64,000 bases of DNA, taken from the NCBI GenBank assembly GCA_016218915.1, contig JACRCQ010000021.1:1-64000 (forward strand), read 5' to 3'. This document shows, piece by piece, positions 27,836 to 36,818 of the stretch (within the stretch, counting starts at the first letter, position 1; each line of letters starts with the position of its first letter). Under the pieces are notes generated by a model. The model worked only from the letters and a program-made list of their open reading frames with translations, did not search any database and was not told the origin of the DNA. This DNA comes from Deltaproteobacteria bacterium (lineage in GTDB: Bacteria > Myxococcota_A > Polyangia > Polyangiales > Polyangiaceae). Position numbers and translations under genes: made by a program.

Positions 27836-28435
27836 ATGACCGATGCCAGGCCGAAAGGTGCGGTGGAGGGTCCGCTGGTGATGGAAGGGACGATCGTTCC
27901 TCCATTCCCGATGTGGCGCATCGTGATGACGCTGAGCTGGGACCGGCTCAGCCCGAGCGCGGATCTTGAAGTCTTCTACGAGGAAACGGACGAACGGCAA
28001 CCCCGGGCGCTGGTCGTTGCACCTGCCAAGGACCCGACCCTGCCGCTCAGAAAAGCGCTCTTCGCCGAGGCAGAGCTGTGGGTGCGCGTGTACCCCAATG
28101 CGAAGCTCGAGTTCTTCGACATCCGGATCTCGCGCAAGATCGTGCAGAAAGGCAATGTGCCCGGGGTTCTGCGCACGCTGTACACCAAGACCTACTCCAA
28201 GGAGCGGCGTCCTCTCGATGTCGCAACCGCCAAGGTCAAGGCGCATGTGGAGAGCATCATGAGCCGCCAGCGGCTGGCTGCGAACAGCTTGGCAGAGGAG
28301 GCTCATGTCCCTCCGGCCCGCGTGGTGCGGCTGCTTTCAGGCGGACGCGTACCGCTCGCGGATCTTTGGGCAATCGACAAGGCGGCCCGGAGCCTGGGTG
28401 GCGATTTCACGCCCATTCCGCCTGTGATCACGTGA
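27836..28435 (+). CDS. Uncharacterised protein with C-terminal helix-turn-helix-like segment
   Basis: 199 residues with no family recognised. The N-terminal two thirds is a mixed alpha/beta region. The last 55 residues (NSLAEEAHVPPARVVRLLSG then GRVPLADLWAIDKAARSLG) have the spacing of a Cro/C1-type helix-turn-helix. A GGGGTGAG lies just before the ATG. The stop TGA overlaps the first of two mini-frames leading to the glycosyltransferase gene, so the genes are probably co-transcribed and translationally coupled. Confidence 0.7.
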   Translation: MTDARPKGAVEGPLVMEGTIVPPFPMWRIVMTLSWDRLSPSADLEVFYEETDERQPRALVVAPAKDPTLPLRKALFAEAELWVRVYPNAKLEFFDIRISRKIVQKGNVPGVLRTLYTKTYSKERRPLDVATAKVKAHVESIMSRQRLAANSLAEEAHVPPARVVRLLSGGRVPLADLWAIDKAARSLGGDFTPIPPVIT

Positions 28436-28464
28436 ACATCCTCCTTGCGCGCGTCGGCACATGA
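28432..28464 (+). CDS. Mini-frame 1, 10-residue leader-like peptide
   Basis: GTG start overlapping the stop of the 27836 gene; reads MNILLARVGT then TGA. Its product resembles the first residues of the glycosyltransferase (MKILVPLF). It is probably a decayed duplicate start, or a coupling peptide; expression is unproven. Confidence 0.3.
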   Translation: MNILLARVGT

Positions 28465-28493
28465 ACATCCTCGTCTTGCCCGTGTTCCCATGA
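28461..28493 (+). CDS. Mini-frame 2, 10-residue leader-like peptide
   Basis: ATG overlapping the stop of mini-frame 1; reads MNILVLPVFP then TGA, which overlaps the glycosyltransferase ATG. Same reasoning as for mini-frame 1. Confidence 0.3.
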   Translation: MNILVLPVFP

Positions 28494-29695
28494 AGATCCT
28501 CGTTCCGCTCTTCTGTCCTCCGGGAGGGACATGGGGAAGCTTGACCCGTGTCCTGGCTGTGGGGCATGCCGCTACAGCCCGTGGACACCAGATCGCGTTC
28601 TGCGCTGCTGGCCCGCTGGGAGAGCGGCTCACGTCGCTGGGGTACCGCGTCTTCCCCATGCCGCAGGCGACCTACCTCGGGCTGCCAAGCGCCATCTCCA
28701 AGCTCATCGAAGCCCGCAGCCAGGAGTCCACGCCGCCGGTCAAGCCAGGCAAGTCGTTCGGAAGCATCTGGCTCGTGCTCTTCTTCACCGGAAGCGGCAA
28801 CCTGCGCTTTCTCAAGAAGCTCGTGCGCGAGCAGCTCAAGGCCGTGGAAGCCTTCAAGCCTGACCTCATCTTCACCGAAGGGGATCTCGGCGCCATGCTG
28901 CTCGCCCAGATCACCGGCCTGCCGTTCGCCTCTACCTATGCCTCCGTGTTCCAGGTCGGAGTGGGCTCGTTTCCGTGGAAGCGACTGCGATCGTCCGTCG
29001 CTTCCGTGCTGCGTGACTACGGCAAGCCGCCTGTGGATCCCCACGAGCTCATCATGAATCGCCAGACCCTCAAGCTCATCCCTTCGGTTCCCGAGATGGA
29101 GGAAGTCGAGGCGGGCAGGGATGACGTCGTGTTCACCGGCAGCCTGTATCGCTCTTTTCGCGCTGCATCAGATGCTGCCTTTGAGCCCGAACCAGGGAAG
29201 CGATACGTGTTCGTCTACGTCGGGACAGGCTCCATGACCATGACCTCGCTCAGGAAGGTTCTTCCTGTGGTGTTTCCCGAAGGGGCAGGACCGATGTGCC
29301 TGGTGGGCGCCCAGAGCATCCAGGGCGAAGAGCGCCTGGGCAACGTCGTGCTGCGCCCGTTCTGGGACGCAGAGACGCTGCTGCCGCACTGTGACTGGAC
29401 CGTGTGCCACGGTGGTCACAACACGATCATCCAGTCCCTGTCCCACGGCGTGCCACTCCTGGTGTTTCCTGGACCGATCTTTGAGCGTCGGTTCAACGCG
29501 CAGATGGTGCACAAGGGTGGAGCTGGGCGCTGGGGCGAGGTGCCGGACTTTCGCCCGGACTGGCTCGCCGAAGCGCTGAGGGCCCGGGAAGGTTGCGCTG
29601 AGCGCGCAAAGGTGCTGGGCAAGACGATTGCGTCCCTGGGCGGGGCTGACACTGCGATCTGCGCGATGGAGCGGTGGGCGGGGAAGGCGAGCTGA
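28490..29695 (+). CDS. GT1/MGT-type glycosyltransferase
   Basis: 401 residues. The N-terminal Rossmann half has the GT-B opening MKILVPLFCPPGGTWGSLTR and GHAATARGHQIAFCA. The C-terminal donor site has FVYVGTGSM, LLPHCDWTVCHGGHNTIIQS and GVPLLVFPGPIFERRFNAQM, the HGG-type motif of UDP-glycosyltransferase family 1. It would transfer a sugar from a nucleotide donor to a small lipophilic acceptor. The start at 28490 is the third of three tandem starts. No biosynthetic cluster surrounds it. Confidence 0.88.
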   Translation: MKILVPLFCPPGGTWGSLTRVLAVGHAATARGHQIAFCAAGPLGERLTSLGYRVFPMPQATYLGLPSAISKLIEARSQESTPPVKPGKSFGSIWLVLFFTGSGNLRFLKKLVREQLKAVEAFKPDLIFTEGDLGAMLLAQITGLPFASTYASVFQVGVGSFPWKRLRSSVASVLRDYGKPPVDPHELIMNRQTLKLIPSVPEMEEVEAGRDDVVFTGSLYRSFRAASDAAFEPEPGKRYVFVYVGTGSMTMTSLRKVLPVVFPEGAGPMCLVGAQSIQGEERLGNVVLRPFWDAETLLPHCDWTVCHGGHNTIIQSLSHGVPLLVFPGPIFERRFNAQMVHKGGAGRWGEVPDFRPDWLAEALRAREGCAERAKVLGKTIASLGGADTAICAMERWAGKAS

Positions 29696-29740
29696 GAGCG
29701 CGCGGATGCGCGGCAGCGTCCCCGTGGTATCCTCGGAGCC

Positions 29741-30316
29741 GTGGCCCCAGACCCTGCTCGCAAGCGCGCGACGTATGAAGACGTGCTCAGCGCGCCGGAG
29801 AACATGACCGCGGAAGTGCTCAACGGAGAGCTGCTTTTGACGCCGCGTCCCCGTCGATCCGCGCTCCGAAGTGCGACTGGGCTGGGCTCGTTTCTTTTCG
29901 GAGCATTTCATGTGGGCGCGGGTGGTCCCGGCGGGTGGACCATCCTCGACGAGCCGGAGCTGCACCTCGGACCTGAGCCGGACATCGTCGTGCCTGATCT
30001 CGGGGGCTGGCGCGCCGGACGTCTGATCGATGACGATGAGGTCGACGAGCTGTTCATCACGGTGGTGCCGAACTGGGTCTGCGAGATCCTGTCTCCAGGG
30101 ACGTTCCGCATCGACCGGATGAAGAAGATACCGATCTATGCGCGCGACAGGGTCGGGCACGTCTGGCTCGTCGAGCCCCGGGAGAAGACGGTCGAAGTAT
30201 TCCGGCTTGATGGCACCGGCTACCGGCTCGTGGGAACCTATGGCGGGGACGACGCGGTGCGTGCGGAGCCGTTCGACGCTGTGGAGATCCCGGCTGCGTT
30301 TCTGTGGGGGAAGTAG
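29741..30316 (+). CDS. Uma2-family (DUF820) protein, putative endonuclease fold
   Basis: 191 residues. The fold is the PD-(D/E)xK-like Uma2 domain: MTAEVLNGELLLTPRPR, EPELHLGPEPDIVVPDLGGW, VPNWVCEILSPGT, DRMKKIPIYARDRVGHVWLV and VEVFRL. The family is very common in Cyanobacteria and Myxococcota with unknown biological role. A GTG at 29741 is used; TATCCT sits seven bases before it and no Shine-Dalgarno is visible, so the message may be leaderless. Convergent with the next gene, ten bases apart. Confidence 0.88.
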   Translation: MAPDPARKRATYEDVLSAPENMTAEVLNGELLLTPRPRRSALRSATGLGSFLFGAFHVGAGGPGGWTILDEPELHLGPEPDIVVPDLGGWRAGRLIDDDEVDELFITVVPNWVCEILSPGTFRIDRMKKIPIYARDRVGHVWLVEPREKTVEVFRLDGTGYRLVGTYGGDDAVRAEPFDAVEIPAAFLWGK

Positions 30317-30325
30317 GGACGATCG

Positions 30326-31765
30326 TCACGGCGCCGAGAGCCAGCCCGTGCGACGGTTGTTCATTCCACCCGACGTGGGCTTGGGGGACTTGGCCAGCCC
30401 GGGGCTTCGGGTCTGCAGCGCAACCAACTCGATTCTTTCCCCTTGCGTGCCGCGGGTAATGTACATCACACCGTCGCCGGCCAACGTTGCTGCGTTCATG
30501 TTGCAGCCAGCACCCAAATCGAGTGACCAGTCTTCGTCTAGCTGGGAGGAGTACGCGTGGAGCGTGAGCACACTCGCCGTTGACGGAGAGGCGCTGCAAT
30601 TTACGCTATACAGCGTTCCATCCGCCCCGGCCGCCGTTAAGTATCCCTGCAACGGCTTCGGACCGAGCAGGGCTTTGCCCTCGGCAGAGTAGAGATACGC
30701 GAAAGCTTGGTCCGCGACCCAGTTGCCCGGGTAGTTTGCGACCACAAGCGTGTTGTCGTGGCGGACGAGCGCCACGTACCAGCTCCCTGATGCCTTGGGC
30801 AACGACCACACGACTTCCATGCAGGGATTCAAGAAGTGCGTGTGCAGCTCGGACCGGTCTCCGATGATCTCCGCCGAATCCGCCAGGAGCCCGTCGAACG
30901 TGGCCCCAAAGATCGTAACCGGCTTGCCGTCAACAGTCGGAGCGGCAAACGCTTGCCCCGTGACGGCGTCGTACGGGGCTGACCCCGTGTTCGAAGTGCC
31001 AGCCCAAAGAAAGAACGTGTCGCCTATACCCGCGGTCAGCAGAGGAGCGCGATAGCTCTGGCTGGTAGCCAGCTCCTTCTTGAATCGCCCTTTGCCATCC
31101 GCGCTGTTGATGACATGGAGGAACCCGTCACTCGCAGACACGTAGAGCCCTCCATCAGGGCTCAGCAACATCCTCGACGCGTAGACCGTCTCCGTGCCCA
31201 TGTCCAGGTTCTTGCCGAGCGGATACTTCCATCGCAGGTTTCCGTTGGGGTCAACCGCATTGACCGTGAGGCCCGCGAAGTAGAAGTTGCCGCTTGCATC
31301 AGCAAGTGCCGGGGAGCCGACTTGCGCTGCCATGTCAAAGAACTCCCCCACCTTCGTCCCTGACCTGTCGAAAACAGATATTGCGTGCTGTCGGGACACT
31401 CCCAGCCGGTCGCCGGCCAACACCGTGTCGCCGGCTTGAGTGCCAAAGCCGATGTCCCTACGCCAGAGTTCCCCCGGCGTCTTGGAGAGCGAGGGAACCA
31501 CAGAGCTTGCAGGCACTATCGGAAACTTGCCAACACACCGGGGTGGAAGCACGGCTGCTTCCGGCTCGGCTTCCGACGACGCGTCGCCAGAGGTGGCGTC
31601 CGGATGCTCAAGCGCCCCGGGCGACAGAGGCGCCGACTCGCCGCAGGAGAGCGCAGCGGCTAGCGCGATCCCGCTGGTCGCTGCAGCCACACGAACGACG
31701 CGAGCTGGCGTGTGGAAACGCGTTGCCGATTTTACGGCGGCGGGCATTGGTACATGAGAGCGCAT
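30326..31765 (-). CDS. PQQ-like beta-propeller lipoprotein
   Basis: 479 residues. A signal peptide ends in AALSC, then an Asp/Ser/Glu-rich linker. The rest repeats blade-like motifs such as GNFYFAGLTVNAVDPNGNLRW, GGLYVSASDGFLHVINSADG, DGTLYSVNC and DGVMYITRG, giving a PQQ-like or quinoprotein-type propeller without the catalytic residues of dehydrogenases. Probably a surface scaffold. The first ATG (31765) is used; an ATG six codons later is equally possible and neither has a strong ribosome site. Confidence 0.75.
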   Translation of the reverse strand: MRSHVPMPAAVKSATRFHTPARVVRVAAATSGIALAAALSCGESAPLSPGALEHPDATSGDASSEAEPEAAVLPPRCVGKFPIVPASSVVPSLSKTPGELWRRDIGFGTQAGDTVLAGDRLGVSRQHAISVFDRSGTKVGEFFDMAAQVGSPALADASGNFYFAGLTVNAVDPNGNLRWKYPLGKNLDMGTETVYASRMLLSPDGGLYVSASDGFLHVINSADGKGRFKKELATSQSYRAPLLTAGIGDTFFLWAGTSNTGSAPYDAVTGQAFAAPTVDGKPVTIFGATFDGLLADSAEIIGDRSELHTHFLNPCMEVVWSLPKASGSWYVALVRHDNTLVVANYPGNWVADQAFAYLYSAEGKALLGPKPLQGYLTAAGADGTLYSVNCSASPSTASVLTLHAYSSQLDEDWSLDLGAGCNMNAATLAGDGVMYITRGTQGERIELVALQTRSPGLAKSPKPTSGGMNNRRTGWLSAP

Positions 31766-31885
31766 GAGAGCTTCGCTTTGAGAACAGGTTCGTCGCCCTG
31801 ACCCCGCACTTCTCCGTTGATGATACCATCCATGTAAGGCGTCGCCCCCGAAGTACCCCCGTTCGTCTCCCGCCCCTCCAGGTCC

Positions 31886-33268
31886 TCACGCCCTCGGCAG
31901 CAGCATCCTGAACTCCACTTCCTGCTCGCGCTCCTCCACCTCCACCTTGCCCCGGTGCGCTTCTGCCACCGCACGCACGATCGCAAGGCCGAGCCCGGTG
32001 CCCCCCTTCTCGCCCCGGGTGGTCACGAACCTGCGGAACAGGCGCTTGCGAATATGTGGGGCAATCTTGCCCGAGTTCACCACAGACACGATCACATTCT
32101 GATCGTCGTGTCGCACCCGCAGCTTGGGCTGCGCGCTGCCGTCGCCGTGCACTATCGCATTGTCTATCATGTTGTCGATCGCGCGCGTGATCCAACGCGG
32201 GTCTCCGCGCACCGGCGGCGGGTCTTCGTCGAGCGAGAGCTCGAGCGTGGCCCGCGAAGCGATCGCCTCGGAGCAGCGGCGAGCCAGGGCCGCGACGTCG
32301 ACCTCGTCCTCGGTCTCGATGCCGCGCGATTCAATCCGGGCCAGAGAGAGAAGCTCGGCCAGCAGCGCTTCGATGCGTCCAGTGGCCTCCCGGATCCGTT
32401 TGACGAAACGTGCTGCTTCCTCAGGCTCTGCGAGGGCGCCTTCGTCGAGCACCTCGGCCGCAGCGCGGATCGCAGCCACCGGGTTCTTGAGCTCGTGCGA
32501 AAGATCCGCGGCAAAGCTTTCGACATACGGGCGCCCCTCGAGCTCGCGTCGCATCTTGTCGATCGCCTTGGACAGGCGCTTGACCTCGAGGCCGTGGGCA
32601 ACCGGAGGCTGGGCCTTTCGCTCCCCCTCGCTCACGCGCACGGCAAACGCGGTCAACGACTCGATCGGCGCTGCGATGGCGCGCCCGATCAGGGCCGCAG
32701 CGATCGCCGCTGCCACCCCGAGGATCGCGCTGATCAGCAGCACCACGGGCGCAAAGTCCCCGAGCAGCCTGCGCATGATGATCGTGGGCTTGATCACCTG
32801 CACATGGCCGATCACCCCCACGCGCGTCTCGATCGGCGCTGACACGGACACCGTGCCCGGATCGTCCTTGCGCGGACCATCGTGGAACAGCTCCCGCCCC
32901 TTGTCGTCGAGCAGCGAGAGGCTGAGCCGGGCAGGCCCGCCGCGCTGACGCTCGAGCGTGAGCGCTCGCGCGATCCCCTCGAGCGTGGCTCCGCTGGTGT
33001 CGATCTGCCCGCCGATCGACGCTGCGAGCGTGGCAGCTTCGTCGCGCGCAGCCTCGCTCGCAAGCAGCGTGGCTCGCGATTCGATGCGATCGAGCACGAG
33101 CAGCCCGAGGCCAAAGGCGAACGCGCCCACGATGAGCGCGAGCGCCACGAACACCTGCAGACGAACCGACAGCCCTTCGGTACGGCTTCGCACGAGGCGC
33201 GAAGCCATGAATGCCATCAACAGGATCAGGCCGACCGCGCCCGAGAAGGCAACGATCAGCCGAATCAC
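31886..33268 (-). CDS. Membrane sensor histidine kinase
   Basis: 460 residues. Helices near 1-20 and 37-60 anchor a periplasmic sensor loop (about 65-165), followed by a second pair of helices and a HAMP region (ALIGRAIAAPIESLTAFAV). The HisKA phospho-acceptor is in DLSHELKNPVAAI. The ATPase domain has DNMIDNAIVHG and GEKGGTGLGLAIVRAV. The overall arrangement resembles CreC-type kinases. Its start overlaps the stop of the response regulator gene by 4 bp (ATGA), so the two are an operon and a cognate pair. Confidence 0.92.
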   Translation of the reverse strand: MIRLIVAFSGAVGLILLMAFMASRLVRSRTEGLSVRLQVFVALALIVGAFAFGLGLLVLDRIESRATLLASEAARDEAATLAASIGGQIDTSGATLEGIARALTLERQRGGPARLSLSLLDDKGRELFHDGPRKDDPGTVSVSAPIETRVGVIGHVQVIKPTIIMRRLLGDFAPVVLLISAILGVAAAIAAALIGRAIAAPIESLTAFAVRVSEGERKAQPPVAHGLEVKRLSKAIDKMRRELEGRPYVESFAADLSHELKNPVAAIRAAAEVLDEGALAEPEEAARFVKRIREATGRIEALLAELLSLARIESRGIETEDEVDVAALARRCSEAIASRATLELSLDEDPPPVRGDPRWITRAIDNMIDNAIVHGDGSAQPKLRVRHDDQNVIVSVVNSGKIAPHIRKRLFRRFVTTRGEKGGTGLGLAIVRAVAEAHRGKVEVEEREQEVEFRMLLPRA

Positions 33269-33987
33269 GTCCGCCCACCCTCAGAGGCGGCCGAAGTGGC
33301 GATCCGGTAGCCGACGCCGCGCACGGTCTCGATCAGGTTCGGATCGCCACCCGCCTCGACAACCTTCTTGCGAAGGCCTTTGACGTGGGAGTCCACGGTC
33401 CGGTCGGTGATCGCGAAGCCGTCGCCCCAGACCTGATCGATGAGCTGCGAGCGGGTGAACACGCGACCTGGCTCGGTCACGAGGCAGGCGAGCAGGTCGA
33501 ACTCCACGCGGGTGAGATCCAGCACCCGGTTGTCGAAGCTGGCGCGACGGGTCACCTCGTCCACGCTGATCGGCAGGGCCATGGGGGGCGTGGAGCCTGT
33601 CGCCCTGGGCACAGCCGGAGCATCGGGCGGCTGGGCGCGACGGAGCACTGCGCGAACGCGCGCAACCATCTCCCGGGGCGAAAAGGGCTTGGTCACGTAG
33701 TCGTCGGCGCCGGTCTCGAGGGCTGCCACCCGGTCCGCTTCCTCATCGCGGCTCGACAGCACGATGATGGCTGGATGGGCGCCGGACCTGCGGGCTTGCT
33801 GGATCAGGTCGAATCCGCTGCCGTCAGGGAGCATCAGGTCCAGCAGAACCAGATCCGCCTGAGCGAGTTTGCCGTTCGCAGCGGCCAGGGTGTCGGCGAT
33901 GTCCACGGAGAAGCCGTCCCGACGCAGCGCAAAAGCGAGCGATTCCGCGATTGCAGGCTCGTCTTCGACGATCAAGACGTTGGACAT
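33265..33987 (-). CDS. OmpR/PhoB-family response regulator
   Basis: 240 residues. The receiver domain has EDEP (8-11), the phospho-acceptor Asp50 in LVLLDLMLPDG, and the conserved Lys in YVTKPFSPRE. The C-terminal winged helix has RVEFDLLACLVTEPGRVFTR, DRTVDSHVKGLRKKV and TVRGVGYRI. It is 4 bp ahead of the kinase gene. The start at 33987 is the Met before NVLIVEDE; a longer frame adds 20 unrelated residues. Target genes unknown. Confidence 0.95.
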   Translation of the reverse strand: MSNVLIVEDEPAIAESLAFALRRDGFSVDIADTLAAANGKLAQADLVLLDLMLPDGSGFDLIQQARRSGAHPAIIVLSSRDEEADRVAALETGADDYVTKPFSPREMVARVRAVLRRAQPPDAPAVPRATGSTPPMALPISVDEVTRRASFDNRVLDLTRVEFDLLACLVTEPGRVFTRSQLIDQVWGDGFAITDRTVDSHVKGLRKKVVEAGGDPNLIETVRGVGYRIATSAASEGGRT

Positions 33988-34336
33988 GCGCTGGTTCTCC
34001 GGCAAGCAAAGGGAGGGAACGGTCTGGGTTGGGGGACGACGTACCACTTTGGATGGGGCTCGGCCAACCTCGGACGCGGGCAGGGCACATTGGAGGAAAA
34101 ACGCCCGAAGAGGGTGAATCGCCCGAGTTGGGAGGGGTGATCGACCCTACCTGAGGCAGGTGAGCCAGAACATCTCGATTGACGGTTGGCTTGACGGGCC
34201 AATGGAGGTACTCAGCACGACCATGCAGTTGCGTCCCGCCGCGAGCCCTTGCTTAGCCCGGAGGGAGACTGCGGTCCGAATCGATGCGCTAGCGGTCGAG
34301 CCGAGCGAGCGCACGACGAAATCCGACAACGCGCTT

Positions 34337-34365
34337 TTGATGATGCCGCCGAAGGCGGCTACAGT
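34337..34365 (+). promoter_or_regulatory. Candidate promoter of korDABC with palindromic spacer
   Basis: TTGATG (34337-34342), a 17-bp spacer and TACAGT (34360-34365), about 103 bp before the korD start. The spacer contains GCCGCCGAAGGCGGC (34345-34359), a perfect inverted repeat that could be an operator. The rest of the gap 33988-34467 shows no gene I can support on either strand. Confidence 0.55.
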
Positions 34366-34467
34366 ACCGAGCGTGCGCCGATCGCACGAGTTGCTGCCCG
34401 GCGCAAAGCGTGGCCCCGAGCATATTTGGGGCGCGAGCCGCCCAAGGCGGCAGGAAGGAAGTCTCGG

Positions 34468-34722
34468 ATGAGCGACAACGAAGGGACCAAAAAGCCCAAG
34501 AAGGTCCTGGGCACGGTCCACGTCGACCGTGATCGCTGCAAAGGATGCGCTTTCTGTATCGAATTCTGCCCGACCCATGCGTTGGAGCTCGACAAGGGAT
34601 TCAACGCCAAGGGCTATCACCCACCGGTGCTCGCGCGCCCCGATGACTGCAACGGCTGCGACTTGTGCGGCCTGTACTGCCCCGACTTCAGCATTTTCGG
34701 GGTCATGACCAAGGTAGCTTGA
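34468..34722 (+). CDS. korD: 2-oxoacid:ferredoxin oxidoreductase, delta (ferredoxin) subunit
   Basis: 84 residues. Two [4Fe-4S] motifs CKGCAFCIEFCP and CNGCDLCGLYCP pass electrons from the TPP/Fe-S core to ferredoxin. The length fits a KorD subunit of the four-subunit type. AGGAAGG lies before the ATG; the longer frame upstream has no signature. It is the first of four genes with 16- to 17-bp spacers, so the complex is encoded in order delta-alpha-beta-gamma. Confidence 0.93.
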   Translation: MSDNEGTKKPKKVLGTVHVDRDRCKGCAFCIEFCPTHALELDKGFNAKGYHPPVLARPDDCNGCDLCGLYCPDFSIFGVMTKVA

Positions 34723-34738
34723 TTCGGAGGTCTTCTCG

Positions 34739-35905
34739 ATGGCAGCAGACCCGACTGGAGTGCTGACAGGACAGCACTATCTCGACGGCAACCACGCGGC
34801 ATGTGAAGGAGCCCTGGCAGCTGGCTGCCGCTTCGCATCCGGGTACCCCATCACCCCGTCCACCGAGATTGTCGAGCGCATCGCAGCTCGGCTCCCTCGC
34901 ATGGGAGGGATGTTCATCCAAATGGAGGATGAGATCGCCGCATCCATCACGCTGCAAGGCGCTGTGTGGGGCGGCAAGAAGGCACTCACGGTCACCTCAG
35001 GCCCCGGCTTCTCGCTGATGATGGAGCACATCGGCCTGGCAGCCATGACCGAGTGCCCCTGCGTGTTCATCGACGTGCAGCGCGGCGGACCGTCGACCGG
35101 TCTTCCGACCCTGCCCGGGCAGGGGGACATGATGCAGGCCCGGTGGGGCTCGCACGGCGACTACGAGATCATCGCCCTGTGTCCCGAATCCCCGCAGGAG
35201 TGCTTTGACACCACGATCGAAGCCTTCAACCTGGCAGAGCAATGGCGCGTGCCGGTGATGGTGATGATGGATGAGTGCGTCGGCCACATGACCGAGCGCG
35301 TCATCATTCCCTCGGCCGACAAGCTCAGCGTGCTCGATCGCCGGTGGACCACCAAGAAGCCAGGCGAGTACCGCCCCTTCGACGTGGGCGCGGATCTGGT
35401 GCCGGACATGGCAAAGGCAGGCGATGGCCACCGGCTGTTCGTGACCGGGCTGACGCACGACGAGCGCGGCTATCCGGTGATGAACCACAAGGCGCAAGAG
35501 AAGCTGGTGCGTCGACTGGTGGACAAGATCCGTCTGAACGCCGACAAGATCGCGCACTACGAGGAAGACCAGATCGACGGCGCCGAAGTGGTGGTGATCT
35601 CGTACGGGATCACGGCGCGCGTGGCGCAGCGGGGTGTGCAGATCGCCCGCGACAAGGGGGTCAAGGTGGGCACGATGCGGCTCATCGTGGTCTGGCCTTT
35701 CCCTGAGACCCGCATCCGGGAGCTTGCCCAGAAGACCCGCGCCTTCGTGGTGCCGGAGCTCAACTACGGGCAGATGTCATTGGAAGTGGAACGCGTGGCA
35801 GCCGGCAAGGTTCCAACGGTGTTGGTGCCTCACGGTGGCGGCGAGGTTCACGACCCCGAGGTGATTGCAGAAGCGATCATCAAGGCTGCACGGTCGGTCA
35901 GCTGA
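34739..35905 (+). CDS. korA: 2-oxoacid:ferredoxin oxidoreductase, alpha subunit
   Basis: 388 residues. SGYPITPSTE, FIQMEDEIAA, TSGPGFSLMMEHIGLA, GGPSTGLPT and GQGDMMQARWG are typical of the KorA/PorA pyrimidine-binding and CoA-binding fold. The gamma domain is not fused. With korB it binds thiamine diphosphate and oxidatively decarboxylates a 2-oxoacid, most likely 2-oxoglutarate, to the acyl-CoA with reduction of ferredoxin. GGAGG precedes the ATG. Substrate choice (2-oxoglutarate versus branched-chain 2-oxoacids) cannot be read from sequence alone. Confidence 0.94.
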   Translation: MAADPTGVLTGQHYLDGNHAACEGALAAGCRFASGYPITPSTEIVERIAARLPRMGGMFIQMEDEIAASITLQGAVWGGKKALTVTSGPGFSLMMEHIGLAAMTECPCVFIDVQRGGPSTGLPTLPGQGDMMQARWGSHGDYEIIALCPESPQECFDTTIEAFNLAEQWRVPVMVMMDECVGHMTERVIIPSADKLSVLDRRWTTKKPGEYRPFDVGADLVPDMAKAGDGHRLFVTGLTHDERGYPVMNHKAQEKLVRRLVDKIRLNADKIAHYEEDQIDGAEVVVISYGITARVAQRGVQIARDKGVKVGTMRLIVVWPFPETRIRELAQKTRAFVVPELNYGQMSLEVERVAAGKVPTVLVPHGGGEVHDPEVIAEAIIKAARSVS

Positions 35906-35922
35906 GGCGTTCGGAGGAATCC

Positions 35923-36801
35923 ATGTCGGACACTGCTACCAACCCCGTCAATCCGTACCTTCGACTGGAACGCATGCCGAGCATCTGGTGCCCGGGCTGC
36001 GGCATCGGCACGAGCGTCAACTGCTTCGCCCGCGCCCTGACCCAGGCCAAGCTCGACCTGAAGATGACCTCGATCGTCTCGGGCATCGGCTGCACCGGAC
36101 GCGTCTCGGGCTACATGAGCCTGGACTCGTTCCACACCACGCACGGCCGGGCGATTCCCTTTGCCACCGGCCTCAAGCTCGCCAATCCGGACCTGAACGT
36201 GATCGTCTACTCGGGCGAAGGCGACCTGATGGCGATCGGCGGCAACCACTTCATCCACGCCGCGCGACGCAACATGGACCTGCTGGTCGTGTGCGTGAAC
36301 AACTTCACCTACGGCATGACCGGCGGCCAGGTGAGCCCGACCTCCCCAGGAGGCGCGACCTACACCACAGCGCCGTTCGGCCAGTTCGAGGAGCCCTTCA
36401 ACCTTCCGCACCTCGCCGACTCCTGCGGCGCCGTGTACGTCTCGCGCTGGACCACCTTCCACGTGCGTCAGCTCACCAAGAGCATGCGCGAAGCCATGAC
36501 CAAGAAGGGGTTCCGCTTCATCGAGGTGATCTCGCCGTGCCCCACGCTCTACCAGCGCCGCAACAAGCTGGGCGACGGGCTCGATGCCATGAAGTTCTAC
36601 AAGGAATCGTCGGTGGTCAAGAACGGCGCTGACACGCGCGATCTGAACATCGGCTTCCAGACGCCGATCACGGTCGGCAACTTCGTCAACCGCTCACGCC
36701 CCTCGTTCATCGAAGCCCAGAACAAGCGCTACACCGAGGTGTTCGGGCCCAGCTACAAGCCGTACCCCGAAGGGCCGCACGGCAACGGCGCCAACGCCTG
36801 A
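35923..36801 (+). CDS. korB: 2-oxoacid:ferredoxin oxidoreductase, beta (TPP-binding) subunit
   Basis: 292 residues. WCPGCGIG supplies Cys ligands, IGCTGR and HGRAIPFATGLKLANP are conserved, and the TPP-binding GDLMAIGGNHFIHAARRN motif is complete. The length fits KorB. GGAGGA lies before the ATG, 17 bp after korA. Confidence 0.95.
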   Translation: MSDTATNPVNPYLRLERMPSIWCPGCGIGTSVNCFARALTQAKLDLKMTSIVSGIGCTGRVSGYMSLDSFHTTHGRAIPFATGLKLANPDLNVIVYSGEGDLMAIGGNHFIHAARRNMDLLVVCVNNFTYGMTGGQVSPTSPGGATYTTAPFGQFEEPFNLPHLADSCGAVYVSRWTTFHVRQLTKSMREAMTKKGFRFIEVISPCPTLYQRRNKLGDGLDAMKFYKESSVVKNGADTRDLNIGFQTPITVGNFVNRSRPSFIEAQNKRYTEVFGPSYKPYPEGPHGNGANA

Positions 36802-36818
36802 CAGCGGGAGGAACCCAG

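Larger units (their letters stand above)
28432..28518 (+). repeat. 29-bp triplicated translation-start unit
   Basis: Three consecutive 29-bp units (28432-28460, 28461-28489, 28490-28518) begin with G/ATGAACATCCTC or ATGAAGATCCTC. Each start overlaps the previous stop as GTGA or ATGA. Units 1 and 2 each encode a 10-residue peptide; unit 3 is the real start of the glycosyltransferase. Confidence 0.8.

Noticed and set aside
34147..34471. Open frames on both strands upstream of korD
   Set aside because: Neither has a ribosome site or a recognisable pattern, and a promoter-like sequence lies within.
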